Assembly: GCF_037392515.1 (NCBI RefSeq)
Contig: NC_090280.1
Coordinates: 61,517,504-61,581,503 of the forward strand
Reading direction: 5' to 3'
Source: Haliotis asinina
Taxonomy: Eukaryota > Mollusca > Gastropoda > Lepetellida > Haliotidae
DNA length: 64,000 nucleotides
A model generated the notes under the pieces. The model made no database searches, was not told the DNA's origin, and saw nothing but the letters and a program-made list of their open reading frames with translations. Of the stretch, positions 34,552 through 47,400 are shown one piece after another; the stretch's first letter is position 1, and each line of letters starts with the position of its first letter. A program made the position numbers and the translations under genes.

Positions 34552-36157
34552 CATGACTCGAGGTTATGGAAAAGTGATACCAAATCAAACGCACATCATG
34601 TATTTGTCTCTATTTTATTCCTGCGTTCTGATTGGCTGACGACGTGGTTTTCCTCACTGGCTGCGCAAAGACAGTTGTAGTACAGTGTCAAATCTACGAA
34701 GTGTATTTCACCGGACTTCATTTCTGACTCATATTTTTTTCTTCATCTGTGTCTTCCTCTTCTGGGGGAAAATGTTTGAATCTGACACTTTCTGGCGTCA
34801 TTTAAATGGCCGCCTTTTCTTATCGACCTCCGTAACAGTTACAGGTCTTGAGCTCGTTTCTTCACTTTGCATGACAAGTCCTTGTTGTTGTCGAAAGCCG
34901 CACTCAGTAGATTCAGCTTTATAACGGTCTCTAAATATTCCCATTGTACCAGATAATTCATTGATGAACAACATAACCAATTTACACAATTGGGATACGG
35001 TGACAAGTGTCAGCCAAATCAGCATGCATGACCACCCGATCCTGCTAGTGACGTGGTACATCAAGCATGTGTTGCTGAAGACCGATTGTGGCCCGGATCT
35101 TCAAGGGTTCTTTGATTTGCTGTTGACTCTGTGACGTGTCTGATTCATGTCACACCACAATATGTAGTTCTACTCATGTATAGTTTATTTGTTATTATAT
35201 TTGTCTGCTCTTTTAACTAATTGTTAATATTTAAGTATTGTTGATATAACGTGTTTTCGTCGTCGAACTTAATCATACATAGTGGATGTACTGTTCGGGA
35301 TTCATTGTGATGTGAATCAGTAACCGATGTGTATTTTGTACGAGTGTCTGCACATTCATTCCCAAATGAATGGAAATCAGTAGAGCCAAATAATACTGTA
35401 CATCCCATTTGTGTTTCATGAAATGTTCTTCAGATACCTTACATCAATTGTTTTTCATATGTTTTCTTCGTGTCTATGCACCATTTCTCAGGTTGACATT
35501 CGAAGTAACAATAAATATCTTGCCGTAAGAGGCTTGGAAATTAATCTGTTTGTCAGGCTGGGTGAACTAACTGATTGTGGCCTACAACCCTTAAGTGTTA
35601 ATTTTAGTGAACAGATGAAAGCCAAATGTAAAATTCGAAGAAATCTAATCCTTGACCAATTGTTAGATGAAAAAAGAGACCAACCATGGCCAGTTCTGAC
35701 AGAATGAAATATTTCATTATTACCACCCAAAAAAACGTCCCTCACATTCAAATTGTGCTCAGTGAAAGCTATTTGCTTCATGGCTCACCAGCACGCAAAA
35801 CAATAATATATCCGATATAAGCTTTGCACGTAAAAGAACACTGACCATACTGACACACTCACCCACTTAGTAAGGGCACTGATCTTTTCAGGAACGTGAG
35901 TTCACTTGAACTTCATGATAACATCTCTCAACAAGCTGAACAAGTTGAAGTTCGTGTTTGCTGGGATAACAAGCCTTCGGTTTCCAAAGGCAATGTACTC
36001 AGATACAATATGTCAATACTTCTTATCTCCATTCACGATCTGCTTAACCAAACCCATATATTATTTCTGCTAGTCGTAAGAAGCCTTCATTCGAAAACCC
36101 AAAGCGGTGTCCTACTTACACTATGCATCCAGCAGTCTTTGAATTCGGTGTGACTTG
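34552..36157. other. 3' flank of the UNC93-like gene
   Basis: Includes its 3' UTR, whose end I cannot fix. A short relic of SINE family A (CTTGCCGTAAGAGGCTTGG, TTTGTCAGGCTGGGTGA) lies at 35518-35572. No other gene seen. Confidence 0.5.
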
Positions 36158-36840
36158 GTGAGTGAGTTAAGACTGCAGGTCACATTGGCAGTATTTCAGC
36201 CATATTGTGTCGACAACAAGCTATAAATTCACCTTAAATGCATGTAAAATTTAAAATGACATATATATTTCCGTTCACAATTATCGACTCACTTAAAACA
36301 CGCACTATATACATATATATGGTTACATCGAAGATTAACTTCTCCACTAACTTGGAGGAGCCCACTGCAACTTTATGTAGATGAATAGCACGAGGGTCAT
36401 GCATCAAATTCCGGAAAGGCATGTGTAAATATAGTACATGTTTCGATGTAAAGTTTTGATAGGAATTCGCAAATTTTCACTGATTTTTATAATTTTCTGA
36501 ACTCATGACAATAATCATTTCCACGTTTCGAACGTCTTAAACAATGCATTAGTTCATGTGTGTAAACAGTACTCTACAACAACTAGTACATCACATTTTT
36601 TAAAACTAGGTAGGGAGCAAATAAAATGGTAAAGTGACAACACAATATGTGCTATAGATCGCCAACAATTGAAGATAGATCACAATACCAGGGACCATGG
36701 GGACAGTATCTTTGCTACCTGCATGGACCCGAACTGGAATTACACCATCCTCACAGTATCTGGCGATTGCAGGAATTTCTCCAAGAGAAAAAAAAGAGAT
36801 CTTGTTCAAAATCTCAGGTATTTTTATAGTTCTTTTTAGC
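36158..36840 (-). mobile_element. Antisense LINE 3' UTR with repeat X inside
   Basis: Outer parts 36158-36245 and 36600-36840 are reversed LINE 3' UTR (GTGAGTGAGTTAAGACTGC; ATCGCCAACAATTGAAGATA; CCAGGGACCATGGGGAC). The middle, about 36300-36590, is copy 2 of repeat X (see 9412-9690), so X appears to have inserted into the LINE fragment. Confidence 0.7.
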
Positions 36841-37349
36841 TAATTTAACGCTTTGAGTGCTCATCAAATAACATCCACTGATCAGAACATAGTTGTATAT
36901 ACATTTTGACATCTCTGTTTACAAAGCCATTGAATACTAACAGCACAGTAAAGGGGAAACCCACGTGACAGATAACGGTTAGTGGCTATTCTCACATTAA
37001 TGTTTAGATGTGTAAGTTAATTACGCCATACTGGGAACAACCATTGACTTTGGTACAAGCTTTCCATCAGGAATCAATATGTGGCAATAACGTGTATGAG
37101 CAAATAGCCAGGTAGTGTTTATCTGTTATATGGACCTACCTTAAAAAACAACGAGTTATGGCATGTCTGGGAGACAAACACTACGTTTCATAATAATTAG
37201 ACGCGATATAGCTAGAAAAATGAGAGGCTTTAAATAACAGCTAATCTACCAGTCATAATGATTGAGTATTTTCATTATTATTCCACAATTTTTGTTGTAC
37301 AGCAAATCAAATATATCATAATAAAAATAAAATAAGTAAAGCTGTTCGC

Positions 37350-37665
37350 AACATCTGGAAACAAAGGGCAGTAAAACAACCAGGTTATCACAAACACAAT
37401 ATGAAAACAGGGATGTAGATCACAAACAGCTGGAGGTATATCACCACACTTGGGACCATGGGGGTTTACAGTACCTTTGCTACCTGCATGGACCCTAGCT
37501 GGATCTACACCATTAATTCAGTGTTGGTATTTTTTGCGCAATTTAGCCATACGTTAAAAGAACACATATACTGTGATTAAAATCACGGACAATACAATAC
37601 ACTATGAATGACTTACATACCGTCCCCGGGGGACAATAATTTTACGGTGCTTCAACCACTTTTGC
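37350..37665 (-). mobile_element. Antisense LINE 3' UTR fragment
   Basis: GGGCAGTAAAACAACCAGG, ATCACAAACAGCTGGAGG, CTACCTGCATGGACCCTAGC, AATTTAGCCATACG and GGGGGACAATAATTTTACGG occur in the reversed LINE order; the last block matches the CCGTAAAATTATTGTCCTCC of the sense copy at 50273-50292. Confidence 0.8.
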
Positions 37666-37869
37666 AGGTATAGTCACAAACGATCAACGTTATTCATTCA
37701 TTTTCCTTTTCATAAACCTTCATGCTCAGACCAATATACATGAACATTTATCAATTACTGCAAGTTCTTTTATGAAACGGATGTTAGAAGTATATGGAAC
37801 TGACACATATCACGTGCTGAGGTATTGTGGTTTTCACAGAAAATACAAGATCATTTCACCCTATTACAT

Positions 37870-38035
37870 GGAGTGAGTGGGTGATTATGGTTTTACGCCG
37901 TTTTTAGCAATATTCGAGCAATATCAAAGCGGGGAACAAAACAATTGGGCTTCATACACTGTACCCATTTGGGGAATCGAACACAGGCCTTCGGCGTGAC
38001 GAATGAACGCTTTGACTACTAGAATACCCAACCGT
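37870..38035 (-). mobile_element. tRNA-derived SINE, family B (antisense)
   Basis: GTGATTATGGTTTTACGCCG (tail), ACAATTGGGCTTCATACACT (body), GGGAATCGAACACAGG (B box) and TTTGACTACTAGAATACCC (head) in antisense order. Confidence 0.85.
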
Positions 38036-38216
38036 CCCTAGCCTACTACATGGGAATAGTTCCTGATGCTATACACTATCACAGTTCACAAAAACACCTT
38101 GACCACGCGTACAGAGCCCAAAGGTATCAGTGTCCATTTCTTGGCATTGAGTCACAAAACAAGCAAGCTCACCATAACGTTACATTGAACAGCTTGTGAG
38201 TTCATATGGAACGTCA

Positions 38217-38285
38217 TATTGTCAGTATATCAGTCAGTATATCAGTCAGTATATCAGTCAGTATATCAGTCAGTATATCAGTCAT
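38217..38285. repeat. 12-bp tandem repeat (TCAGTATATCAG)n
   Basis: Five to six units of 12 bp. Confidence 0.9.
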
Positions 38286-38404
38286 ACCCAAGACACAGGA
38301 CAATAAACATACTAGAGGACATACTATACACAATATCAGTCTAAAACTAGTACGCAAGCATGAAAACGTGGCTGCTGAAATCCATACATTCTAAAACTAG
38401 GCTA

Positions 38405-38720
38405 TACATCACAAGTGACAGAGTGAGCGAGTTAAAATCTATTGTCACATCAGCCACAAACAACCAATATAGTATACAACAGAATGACGGTAAAACAACT
38501 AGAATATCATAGAAAAGATTTCAAACTGGCATTTATCTGTAAAATCTGATTTGTATTTTGAACAATACAATAACAAGGAACGGACAGTTGGTAAGCAGTA
38601 GCCAAGGTTACGCTACAACACAGGGAACACGGAGCATACTGTACCTGTACTGCCAGCATGCTAAACCAGCTGGTTACACTGAAGGAACCTAAAGAGCAGG
38701 ACGATGCCATAAATCTAATC
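38405..38720 (-). mobile_element. Antisense LINE 3' UTR fragment, eroded
   Basis: GAGTGAGCGAGTTAAAATC, GACGGTAAAACAACTAGAAT and the CAGCATGCTAAACCAGCTGG block keep the reversed order of the LINE 3' UTR, with much drift. Confidence 0.6.
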
Positions 38721-38904
38721 TAACTATTCAAGGTGGTTTTCCAAACCGTATTAATAGCGAAAGTAGTACATTTCCGTCTATATTCACTTAATGTGATTTT
38801 ACAAGAAGCCATAAAACAAGTGTTGGGGCCTCGCAAAATGGAATTCAAGGAGTATACGGGTGGAAGTCTTTCGACAAAAACATTTTTGTATGGTCCCCTC
38901 AGGA

Positions 38905-39350
38905 GTGAGTAAGTGAGTTAATATTTAAAGTGACATCGGCAATATCTCAGCCATATTGTGACAAAATCAGTTCAGATAATAGAAATGAAATCATTTTCAA
39001 GATTAAAACCTGTCACCGATGGACAGTAAAATAATTACAATATCACAGATATGAACATAACACTAGCATAAAAAAACTGAAACAATGTTATGAAAGAAGA
39101 AAGGACAATATAAAACACTGGCTATAGATCGATAACAACAGAAGGTAGATAACCATACTAGGGACCATGGGGACTTAAATTACTTTTGATACCTGCATGG
39201 ACAGTAACTGGACTTACACCATCCCTTCAGACATTGACGATTGTACTGCAATTTAGCCATTATTAAAAAAAACAAATATACTACGATTAAATGTTTGGCA
39301 GAACTAAACTTACATAGAATGTTTCGGGACTTATGTACCCTCTAAACTAC
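38905..39350 (-). mobile_element. Antisense LINE 3' UTR fragment
   Basis: Well preserved: GAGTTAATATTTAAAGTGAC, TCTCAGCCATATTGTGAC, ATAGATCGATAACAACAGAA, CATACTAGGGACCATGGGGA, CTGCATGGACAGTAACTGG and AATTTAGCCATTATT. Confidence 0.85.
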
Positions 39351-39559
39351 CAATAATAAAGAAACGTATCTATTTACAAATCATTTAACAAAGCTAATTC
39401 TTTTTAAAATGCAGTAATTAAATGAGCATCCCATCAGGAACTGTTCGTGAATGTTTCTTTCGATTTAAGGAAACATGAAAGTCAAACTAGTTTGCTGACC
39501 ATTCAGGAAACTGGCATGGAATCATTACGAAGGACTTATGTAGCTTTGAGATAATAGCG

Positions 39560-39770
39560 ATCGCTCGTAACGCATGCCACTCGGTTTATGTTCCAGGTTT
39601 GTAAAAGGCGATTCCATTGTCCCTTGGTGTGATACTGTTGGAATGTTGCTAAAACGGTGTAGAAGTATTGTAGTGAGTCAGTGAGATAAAATTTTAAGTC
39701 ACATCGGCGGTATCATCCATATCGTGACTTCGGCGAATTTTATTAATCTACACTTAACAGGCTGAGCAGC
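39560..39770. mobile_element. Eroded SINE followed by an antisense LINE end
   Basis: 39590-39665 resembles a decayed family B body and tail (GGTGTGATACTGTTGGAATG, TTGCTAAAACGGTGTAGAAG). 39675-39765 is reversed LINE end (GAGTCAGTGAGATAAAATTT, GTCACATCGGCGG, ATATCGTGAC). Confidence 0.5.
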
Positions 39771-40050
39771 AAGAGAAATATGAAAAGCAAAAACATACAT
39801 AGCATGGCTCGTTGTACATGCATATACAAATTATATATAACAAAAAATAAAAACATATATATATATTACAAAATTCGAATTAGTTGCTCATTAATCAATG
39901 TCGTCATGGCAACGAGAAAATGTATACTCACTAATACATATAATGTCTCCGTTTCTCCCAACTCGGCTCATAATTTGCATTTTTTCTATTCTGACACTCG
40001 TTATTTCATTCACATCGGTTCCTGACGCTGATGATCACTGTGCTTTGGAC

Positions 40051-41131
40051 ATGTTACCATTCATCGTTGGAATTTACCGTGCTCTTATCTGCGTTGAAGG
40101 AAGCAGCATGGAAGCATCATTACATGGACATATTTTCAGCAACTATAACAACCATGTCCTGCCTGGAGGAGTAGGCGAACCTGTTGATGTGTCTGTGGAG
40201 GTAAGGTTGCTCTACCTCTGATGATGAGAGGAAGATTTTGTCAGTAGGGATGTACTTTATCATAACTTGGGTACATAGAGCCCTGTCGTGGAATGAAACG
40301 AAATTTCCAGGATTGCAAGAAACGTTCGTTCCAGATACACATATATGGACTCCTCCTATTTCCATTATGTCTGCAATAAGGACAAACAGATACCTGTAAG
40401 CAGAAAATTCCCTTGCGAGCATTCAGTCCAACGGGGCTGTAGAATTGAATTCCAACTTGATCGGAAATACGAAATGTCCAATAGACACAACAAGATTCCC
40501 ATTTGACAGTCAAGCATGTATTTTTAGGTTTACGTTGTAGATCCTAGCAAGTATACACACATTGTTAAGTCCAAAGTCATGTCAGATCGTCAATGAAGCA
40601 AAATGGACAATGGGAAATAAATGCCGTAGAAAATAACCTGTTTAAGCACTTGGGTCGACAAAACTATATAGACATCACTCTGAACATCCGCCGAGGAAGG
40701 GAGTATTGATTGGTAAGCATCGTTTTACCTTCAGTTGGAACTTACTGTTTGAACCCCTTTGTGTTCCTGTTACCGGCTGAGAGTGGGGAGAAGGTGGGAT
40801 TGGCCACAACCCTGTTGCTTTTCTATTACGTCATGCTGAGCCACATCTTTGATAGCATCCCGACTACGTCCCTCCCACTATGACCTTATTTGGGATTTTC
40901 GTGGGAGGACAGCTCATGTTGTCAGGTCTATCACTTGTCTGTACAGTGGTTCTTCATAAACTTAGCCGAAACAAGCGAGATGTGGCAGAGGATGCGGACG
41001 AGGCAAAGATTAACTGCTTGATTAGACGAACTACGACTATTTTGTTTTGGGCGTTGGCAATAATTGGAAGTGTGTTTTGTGGAACAGTGATAATTCTAAC
41101 GACTAAGTTCTCACTACATGTACACACATGA
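40051..41131 (+). pseudogene. Cys-loop receptor pseudogene (sister of the 43337 gene)
   Basis: Begins MLPFIVGIYRALICVEGSSM, almost the start of the intact 43337 gene, and follows it to the M3-M4 end (SRNKRDVAED, then a M4-like FWALAIIGSVFCGTVIIL). A frameshift near 40215 is followed by stops, the first near 40397, and more frame changes before M1. The codons for the Cys-loop (GTCCAATAGACACAACAAG) and for G-E-K in M2 are still visible. Upstream and downstream flanks also match those of 43337, so this is a DNA-level tandem duplicate that decayed. Confidence 0.93.
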
Positions 41132-41584
41132 ATGAGATGGACGTAGGTAATCGAATGAAGACTTCTCATCGACATCCAATGGGGTTGATATTTGTGAGTT
41201 TGTTTTGTAAAAGTGACCCTCCAGTAAAACGATTCCATGAAATACAACATGAAATAAACATTAATTGTGGCCTGTTCTGTGATGCTGTACACAATCGTTT
41301 GTTTGGGCTTCTCTTACTGTAATCGATGCTGTGTGCCATAAGGGTATAATATCTGTCTGCCTTATACTTTTCGTCATCTTTGTATGGATTTTATTTTCAA
41401 CGTGAGCTGCTTGGCTTATGATATTACCGTTTGTATTTTTCCATAACTGGATAAACATTGACACCATATTTTACGCATAACGACCAATATCCATGTTATT
41501 ACCTTCAATGTTGTTTCTGACAAAATGTGTTTGTATACTGCAGAGTTAACTATAAAATTTTGTTACGACATTACTCTTTTGGTT

Positions 41585-42065
41585 GAGCTTTAGACTGCAA
41601 AGAACTGAACGTATACTTGCCTTTTTCGGTAATGTCAGTTATATGCTTATGCATTCAATGGGAGTTCATGCATTACGAATGTACTGGCTGCACCACTGAA
41701 ATGGCAGAGAATACACGTTCATGCGAATGTGACCTGCCAGTGCGAATGCAGCCCAGGCTTTGCTATTACAGTGCATGTCTATGCGCAAAATTCATTTCAC
41801 ATGGGCAGGGTAGACCGTTGACGACTCCTTCTTGGGACCATCGAAATGGATAACAGTACCGAGTGGGCCAAACGAAATAAGAATTATTTTACAACTAAGA
41901 ATTATATTTCCCTATCATATTTTACGTTTAAGAGTCATTCATGCAGTTTTACCTGGGTAAGTTGTTGCATGTATTGTCCATCTTTAAATAGCAATTTAAT
42001 TTGTCTTTCTGAAAACTTGGTTTTATTTTTTCATGTGTGGATAAAATGACTAAGCTAGTAAACGA
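41585..42065 (+). repeat. Duplicated 5' flank (partner of 58035-58460)
   Basis: Ordered matches with 58035-58460: GAGCTTTA and AGAACTGAAC near the start, GACAACTCCTTCTTGGGACC-like in the middle (here GACGACTCCTTCTTGGGACC), and AAGTTGTTGCATGTATTG plus TAGCAATTTAATTTGTCT at the end. Both lie 1.0-1.7 kb upstream of an intact receptor gene. 41132-41584 is the 3' flank of the pseudogene and resembles 44408-44700. Confidence 0.75.
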
Positions 42066-42413
42066 AGACTGAAGGTTCGAAACCAGGCACCAACCCGATA
42101 TATTGGATGTGTTTAACAATGTGATATTTTACGAGCGTATTCAGTAAAAGCAAAACAAAGTTATATCGTTCTTCAAAATTTGCTCATGTAAAATCAGTGT
42201 ATGTCAAGGATTATTCCTCAGAAAATGCCGAGGATGTCAAGGAGAATGACAACGAAACCGCCTGTATTCCCCACAAATGTTAACGATGAGGAAAAGATAC
42301 TAGGTATATATTAAGGTAATATGGTTTGAGCACAAAATATGGTCTGGGGTTTTGGCTACGTTTTGAGTTAGTGTTTTAGCGTAATATTTTAGTCATATCG
42401 TGACTAAGACCAG

Positions 42414-42418
<5 letters not shown>

Positions 42419-42485
<67 letters not shown>

Positions 42486-42525
42486 ACACTCACACACTCA
42501 CACACACTCTCACACACATTAAAGG
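42419..42525. repeat. (CA)n microsatellite
   Basis: About 100 bp of CACACA with TCACACACAC interruptions at the 3' end. An eroded antisense family B SINE (AAATGGTCTTCACAGACTG) follows at about 42740-42830. Confidence 0.92.
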
Positions 42526-43179
42526 CTTGAGACTGACTGTCCGAAATACCGAAATATTTACTCGCCTATTACAGGGAGGCATTTTTACCTCGAATCCTGG
42601 GGTAGCAAAGTTTGATGATCATCTCAGATATTTCACAGATGAAAACACATGAAATATTCTGTTTAAAAAATGACGAAATTCTAATGAAGCATAAAAACAT
42701 ATAGAATGTAATTTAGATTTCACTTGAATGAGGTATGGATCTGCATGAGACAACAGAAATGGTCTTCACAGACTGTACCCATATCCTCGGCGTGGCGAAC
42801 GAACACTTTAAACCGATCGCCCCTACAATCGACAATGAAACTTGACTGAAAACCATTTCTCGTCACTACATGGCTGAAATACTGTCGAAATAAATTCATT
42901 TACTCACAGCACGGACAACAAAAGATGTGTAGAGCTGCATCTCAGTTGGTGTGCACTATAACTAGGACTCAATAATCAACATATGTATATGCTTTCATAG
43001 GAATAAAGTAAGAAAATAAGGACGGTACACTCTCACTAGCTTACTTATACAACTGAACCTTTGTCCACAAAATATGTACATATGTATATTCTTGAGATGA
43101 TAATGGTTGTCCAACCATTTAACTATTTGCATCTACCGGACTTATGTTTACACAATTCTCCAAACTGCGGTGGTTTAAA

Positions 43180-43216
43180 ATCAATGTCGTCATGATGAAG
43201 AGAATATATCTAAATG
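43180..43216 (+). promoter_or_regulatory. Conserved promoter-like block of the 43337 receptor gene
   Basis: ATCAATGTCGTCATG is followed by GAGAATATATCTAAAT, about 120-155 bp before the ATG. The same block precedes the 59486 gene (59341) and the 40051 pseudogene (39896). The TATA-like part is weaker here than at 59366. Confidence 0.6.
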
Positions 43217-43336
43217 ATTTTGATTCTCGCAACTCGACGCATAGTTTGCAGGTTATGTATTCTATCACGTTTTGCGCCTAACAGGTGTTATATCATTTAC
43301 AGAGGTTCGTGACGCTGTCGATAAGTGCATTTTAAC

Positions 43337-44407
43337 ATGTTATCTCTCATCGTTGGAATTTACTGTGGTCTAATCTGTGTTGAAGGAAGTCCCATGGAGG
43401 CATCATTACATCAGCATATTTTCCACAACTACAACAGAAATGTCCTGCCTGGTGGAGTAGACGAAGCTGTGAATGTGTCCGTGGACGTGTGGTTGTCTTC
43501 GCTTCTTGGTTTGGATGAGAAGAATCAGATGCTGTCAGTGGGGATGTATTTTACTGTTAAGTGGGTGGATGAAACCCTATCGTGGAATGAGATGGAATTC
43601 CCAGGTATTCATGAGACTTTTGTTCCAGATACACTGATATGGTTACCTCGACTGGCCATACCATCTGCAGTAAGGGCAAACAGATTTTTAGCTGCAGAAA
43701 ATTACCTTGCTAACATTCAGTCCAACGGGACAGTTGAATGGGTTCCGGACTATACCGGAAATATCCAGTGTCCAATAGACACAACAAGATTCCCATTTGA
43801 CAGTCAAACATGTACTCTTAATTTAGAGATATGGGTATACAAAAAGGAAAATGCACAAATTGTTGAGGCGAAAGCTGATGTTACACGTACAGTAAAACAA
43901 AATGGACAGTGGGAGTTTATTTCAATTGAAAGTAACCTCGTGACAGGTTTTACTGGACAGAAAGATATTAATATCACTCTGAACATACGCCGAAGACGAG
44001 AATATTACTTGGTCAGTGTAGTATTACCTACTGTTGTTACCTCTTGTTTGAACCCCTTCGTATTCCTGTTACCGGCTGAGAGTGGGGAGAAGGTGGGATT
44101 GGCCACGACCCTGATGCTTTTCTATTACGTCATGCTGAGCCACATCTTTGGTAGCATCCCAGCCAATTCCCTCACTATGCCTGCATTTGGGATTTTCGTG
44201 GGAGGACAGCTCATATTGTCAGGTCTGTCAGTTGTCTGTACTGTGGTTCTTCTGAAGCTGAGCCGAAACAAGCGAGATGTTGCCGAGGATGGGAACGAAG
44301 CAAAGATTAACTGCTTGTGGAACCGGATTGAAACTATCTTGTTTTGGACGTTTGCAATAACTGGAATTGTGATATGCGGAACAGTGATGATTCTAATACA
44401 AACGTGA
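43337..44407 (+). CDS. Intronless Cys-loop ligand-gated channel subunit
   Basis: 356 aa in one exon from the ATG at 43337 (MLSLIVGIYCGLICVEG signal peptide, aligned with the 59486 copy). Extracellular domain to about 222 with W76 in loop D, W166 in loop B, Cys-loop C145-C159. M1 about 224-246, M2 251-272, M3 283-307, M4 332-353. The pore start S-G-E-K-V-G-L with L at 9' predicts a cation channel. Loop C (ESNLVTGFTGQKD) has no cysteine, so it is not a canonical acetylcholine alpha subunit. The M3-M4 loop is about 25 residues, where nicotinic subunits usually have around a hundred. Possible ligands and partners are unknown. The pseudogene at 40051 and the gene at 59486 are its nearest relatives in the window. 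Confidence 0.95.
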   Translation: MLSLIVGIYCGLICVEGSPMEASLHQHIFHNYNRNVLPGGVDEAVNVSVDVWLSSLLGLDEKNQMLSVGMYFTVKWVDETLSWNEMEFPGIHETFVPDTLIWLPRLAIPSAVRANRFLAAENYLANIQSNGTVEWVPDYTGNIQCPIDTTRFPFDSQTCTLNLEIWVYKKENAQIVEAKADVTRTVKQNGQWEFISIESNLVTGFTGQKDINITLNIRRRREYYLVSVVLPTVVTSCLNPFVFLLPAESGEKVGLATTLMLFYYVMLSHIFGSIPANSLTMPAFGIFVGGQLILSGLSVVCTVVLLKLSRNKRDVAEDGNEAKINCLWNRIETILFWTFAITGIVICGTVMILIQT

Positions 44408-47400
44408 GGACTAAGTTCTTTCTACATGTATGCACAAAACAATTGGAAGTTCTATGTAACGATTCCAAGAAATACGACACTCTATCGACTTAATTTGTGA
44501 TTTGTCTCTGGTTCAGGTTTGTTGGATGTATTATTATGGACAAGGTGTATATAATCGACTGATTTGCTTGTCTTAATGTAATGCATACGAGTGACACTAC
44601 ATACATGTGTGACATTTATCAGATGGAAGTTTCTTTTTGTGGATTTAGTCTATAAATGCGTAATGTTGTATGCTATTACTTTTGGTTTTCAATGAAACAG
44701 TTATACTAAATGTTACGCAGCAAGCGGTATTGAATTAGGTCGAACTTTGACGAAGAGGCAGACAGATGTAGATAGGCCGAATGATGACACAACTCCAGTA
44801 CAACTCCGAGTGTAAGTTCGTGAGTGTGTCGTCAGCACAGCAATCAGCTTTATATATACAGTCACCGATTCTTGAACATTTGAACACTGTGCCACCACAT
44901 CACCATTAACTTAGTTCTTTCTCGTTCGGCCTCGTTTATACCAACAGTCAAAGCACATACTGATATACAGAAGAGCGCCTAAAGGGAGGCAACTGAAAAG
45001 CGATACCTTAAAAGGCGTGCCAATAAAACATCAATCAGGTCAGAGCAGCTGACAACCCATCCCGTTAGATGACACTTCCGACAATCATGGGCTGCTAAAT
45101 ACAAATTTTAATCCGGATTTTCGTGGGTTTGAACAAAATGTGATCATACAAGCAACACGAATGGCATGGAAGGAAAGAAAATGGCTGTGGTACGGAAACT
45201 GCATTTAGTTCTGAGTGGCACATTCTAGCGACATTACGTTAAACCCAGTTTATAATATCGCTAATGTGTCGTAAATCCGTGTTAAGCGTAGTTCATAGGG
45301 TGTTCCTAAATGTATTAGGTAAAACATAAACTTAACTTTTAATGATTTGCACTATCTTGTCACCACAGCATACCACGGAATACCGTTTGTGCTTATATGT
45401 AAATATTGATCAAGTTTCTTTAACATAACGTTTTCAAGCATTTTCTGTCTGCATCATACTCAAATATACGTAATCTCAATATTTTTAGCATACTGTACAT
45501 CACTAAATGGGCGATCTTTTTGTTGCGAGGGGCGATAACTCTCCTTTTAAAATGATATAAACGAAGGTCCAACTTCTCGCTTCCGGTCTGGTTCCCGAGT
45601 CAATGTGCGCAGCGACAACTTGGTACATGTGAAGACAGAACCCAGCGTATGCGTTGCCGTGTTCACATTAACTGACAAAAATATCGTTTACGACGAAAAG
45701 CCATTAACCGACGCATGTTTTGTTTTAATTTGTAGTTTAGAAAGGCATCCGTTGTTTAATTTCCAGATGCAGTACGAATTGACACGATAGAAGATAACAG
45801 GGAAAACGCCATGAAAAATCGGTATATTGTCGCGGCATTTCCTACGACAGAACACGAGGCAGAGCAAGTTTCGGGTGTCGTAGCATCGGTGAAGTAATGA
45901 AAATTCTTTTTTTATATGTTATCAGCCCTTATGTTGTTCCCAACGGTAATTCTTTAACTATTGCCACATTAAAATCTTACAAAGAGTTCCTATACAACCA
46001 CCGACTCAATGTAAAAAAATCGGGGCTACACCTCCAGTGAACGAGCATCCCCTGAAAGTTCTTTATCGAGAATTTATGATTATTACACATCCCTGACAAT
46101 TGAAGACAATGTAACAGTTACTTAGAAACATATATATTACGTTTTGAGCAGCAGTTCCTCACTCATCTGAATCCAAATTCTGACACTACTGTATATTTTT
46201 ATGTTTACATAATATGCAAGTGTCATACACCAATTATCCAAGCAATTAGTCGGTTGCATCAGAAACACCAGTCATAAATAAAATAAAATATTTCCTCCTT
46301 GAAAAATATGTCCACCAGTCAGTATTGTGAGTCATGTTATATGTGTGAATTTATTGGTTCATTTCTTACAAAAGTTTAACACCACTTAAAGCTCTTAATA
46401 TAACTAGTCATTTACAGAGATTTCTCTCAACGAACAACATATAATTCTGACCGACCAAACGGATGTGTATCATAAAATATATTTCATATGTTTCTTGCTT
46501 GGGTAACATTAAGCTGACACATGACAGACAATTTACTATCTAACTTTAACTATCTAACTTTCTGATTTTCATTCAACAGTTCTTAAAGAAAATTTTAGGC
46601 TATGTCTGTTTGTTAGGGATTAACACAGAAAATGTGTTTATTATCAAATATGTTTTAGATGATAAAAAATCGAATTTAACCCCACAATTATTATATGAAG
46701 ATATGTTTATGCATTTATATATATTAATACAAATTTAACAATACAATGACTGAATAAAGCCATGCATGTGTAATGTAATATAAAAGTACACACGCACCAG
46801 CATACAAAGAATCAGATGGAATTACAACATTGTACAGTGCAGATACAATGTAAAGTGGGAAAAGATGTTGACTTTATTGATATATTTGTGTTAGAATTTG
46901 AAAAATCAATTTAATGCAACAAAACATAAGAGCGAGATCTAAAAATGAAATATGAGCTTTTTCATGACTATTATAATAATCTGATCATTGTGAAGACAAG
47001 ATGTATGTAGACACTGCAGGAAAATGTAAACATTTGATGCTGACAACACTTAACAGTAGCATTTATTATGTTAGATATTGAAATTTATTATCAATATGAA
47101 TGTATGTATTGTTTAGTTGTGTAATGAAAATAGATTTTGGAAAGTGCTCTTGAATATGTACATAATCTAATGCTTGTTCTGTGTCTAAAATAGTATATTT
47201 AATAAATTAATATTTTAATATTATTTCCTTTATTAAAACTTAAGAAAATCAAAACATGTTAAATTATACCCTTAATTGATGGTAATTAAAATGCAGTCAT
47301 TGTAGAAATTTGCAATATCTTTATGTATTATTTGCCTATACAGTTAATTTATATTTCATGCATCACACACCGTTACAGACATATAAAAGTAGATTTTAGT

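Noticed and set aside
40880-41131. Separate small membrane protein gene
   Set aside because: The frame is the M3-M4 end of the receptor pseudogene at 40051.
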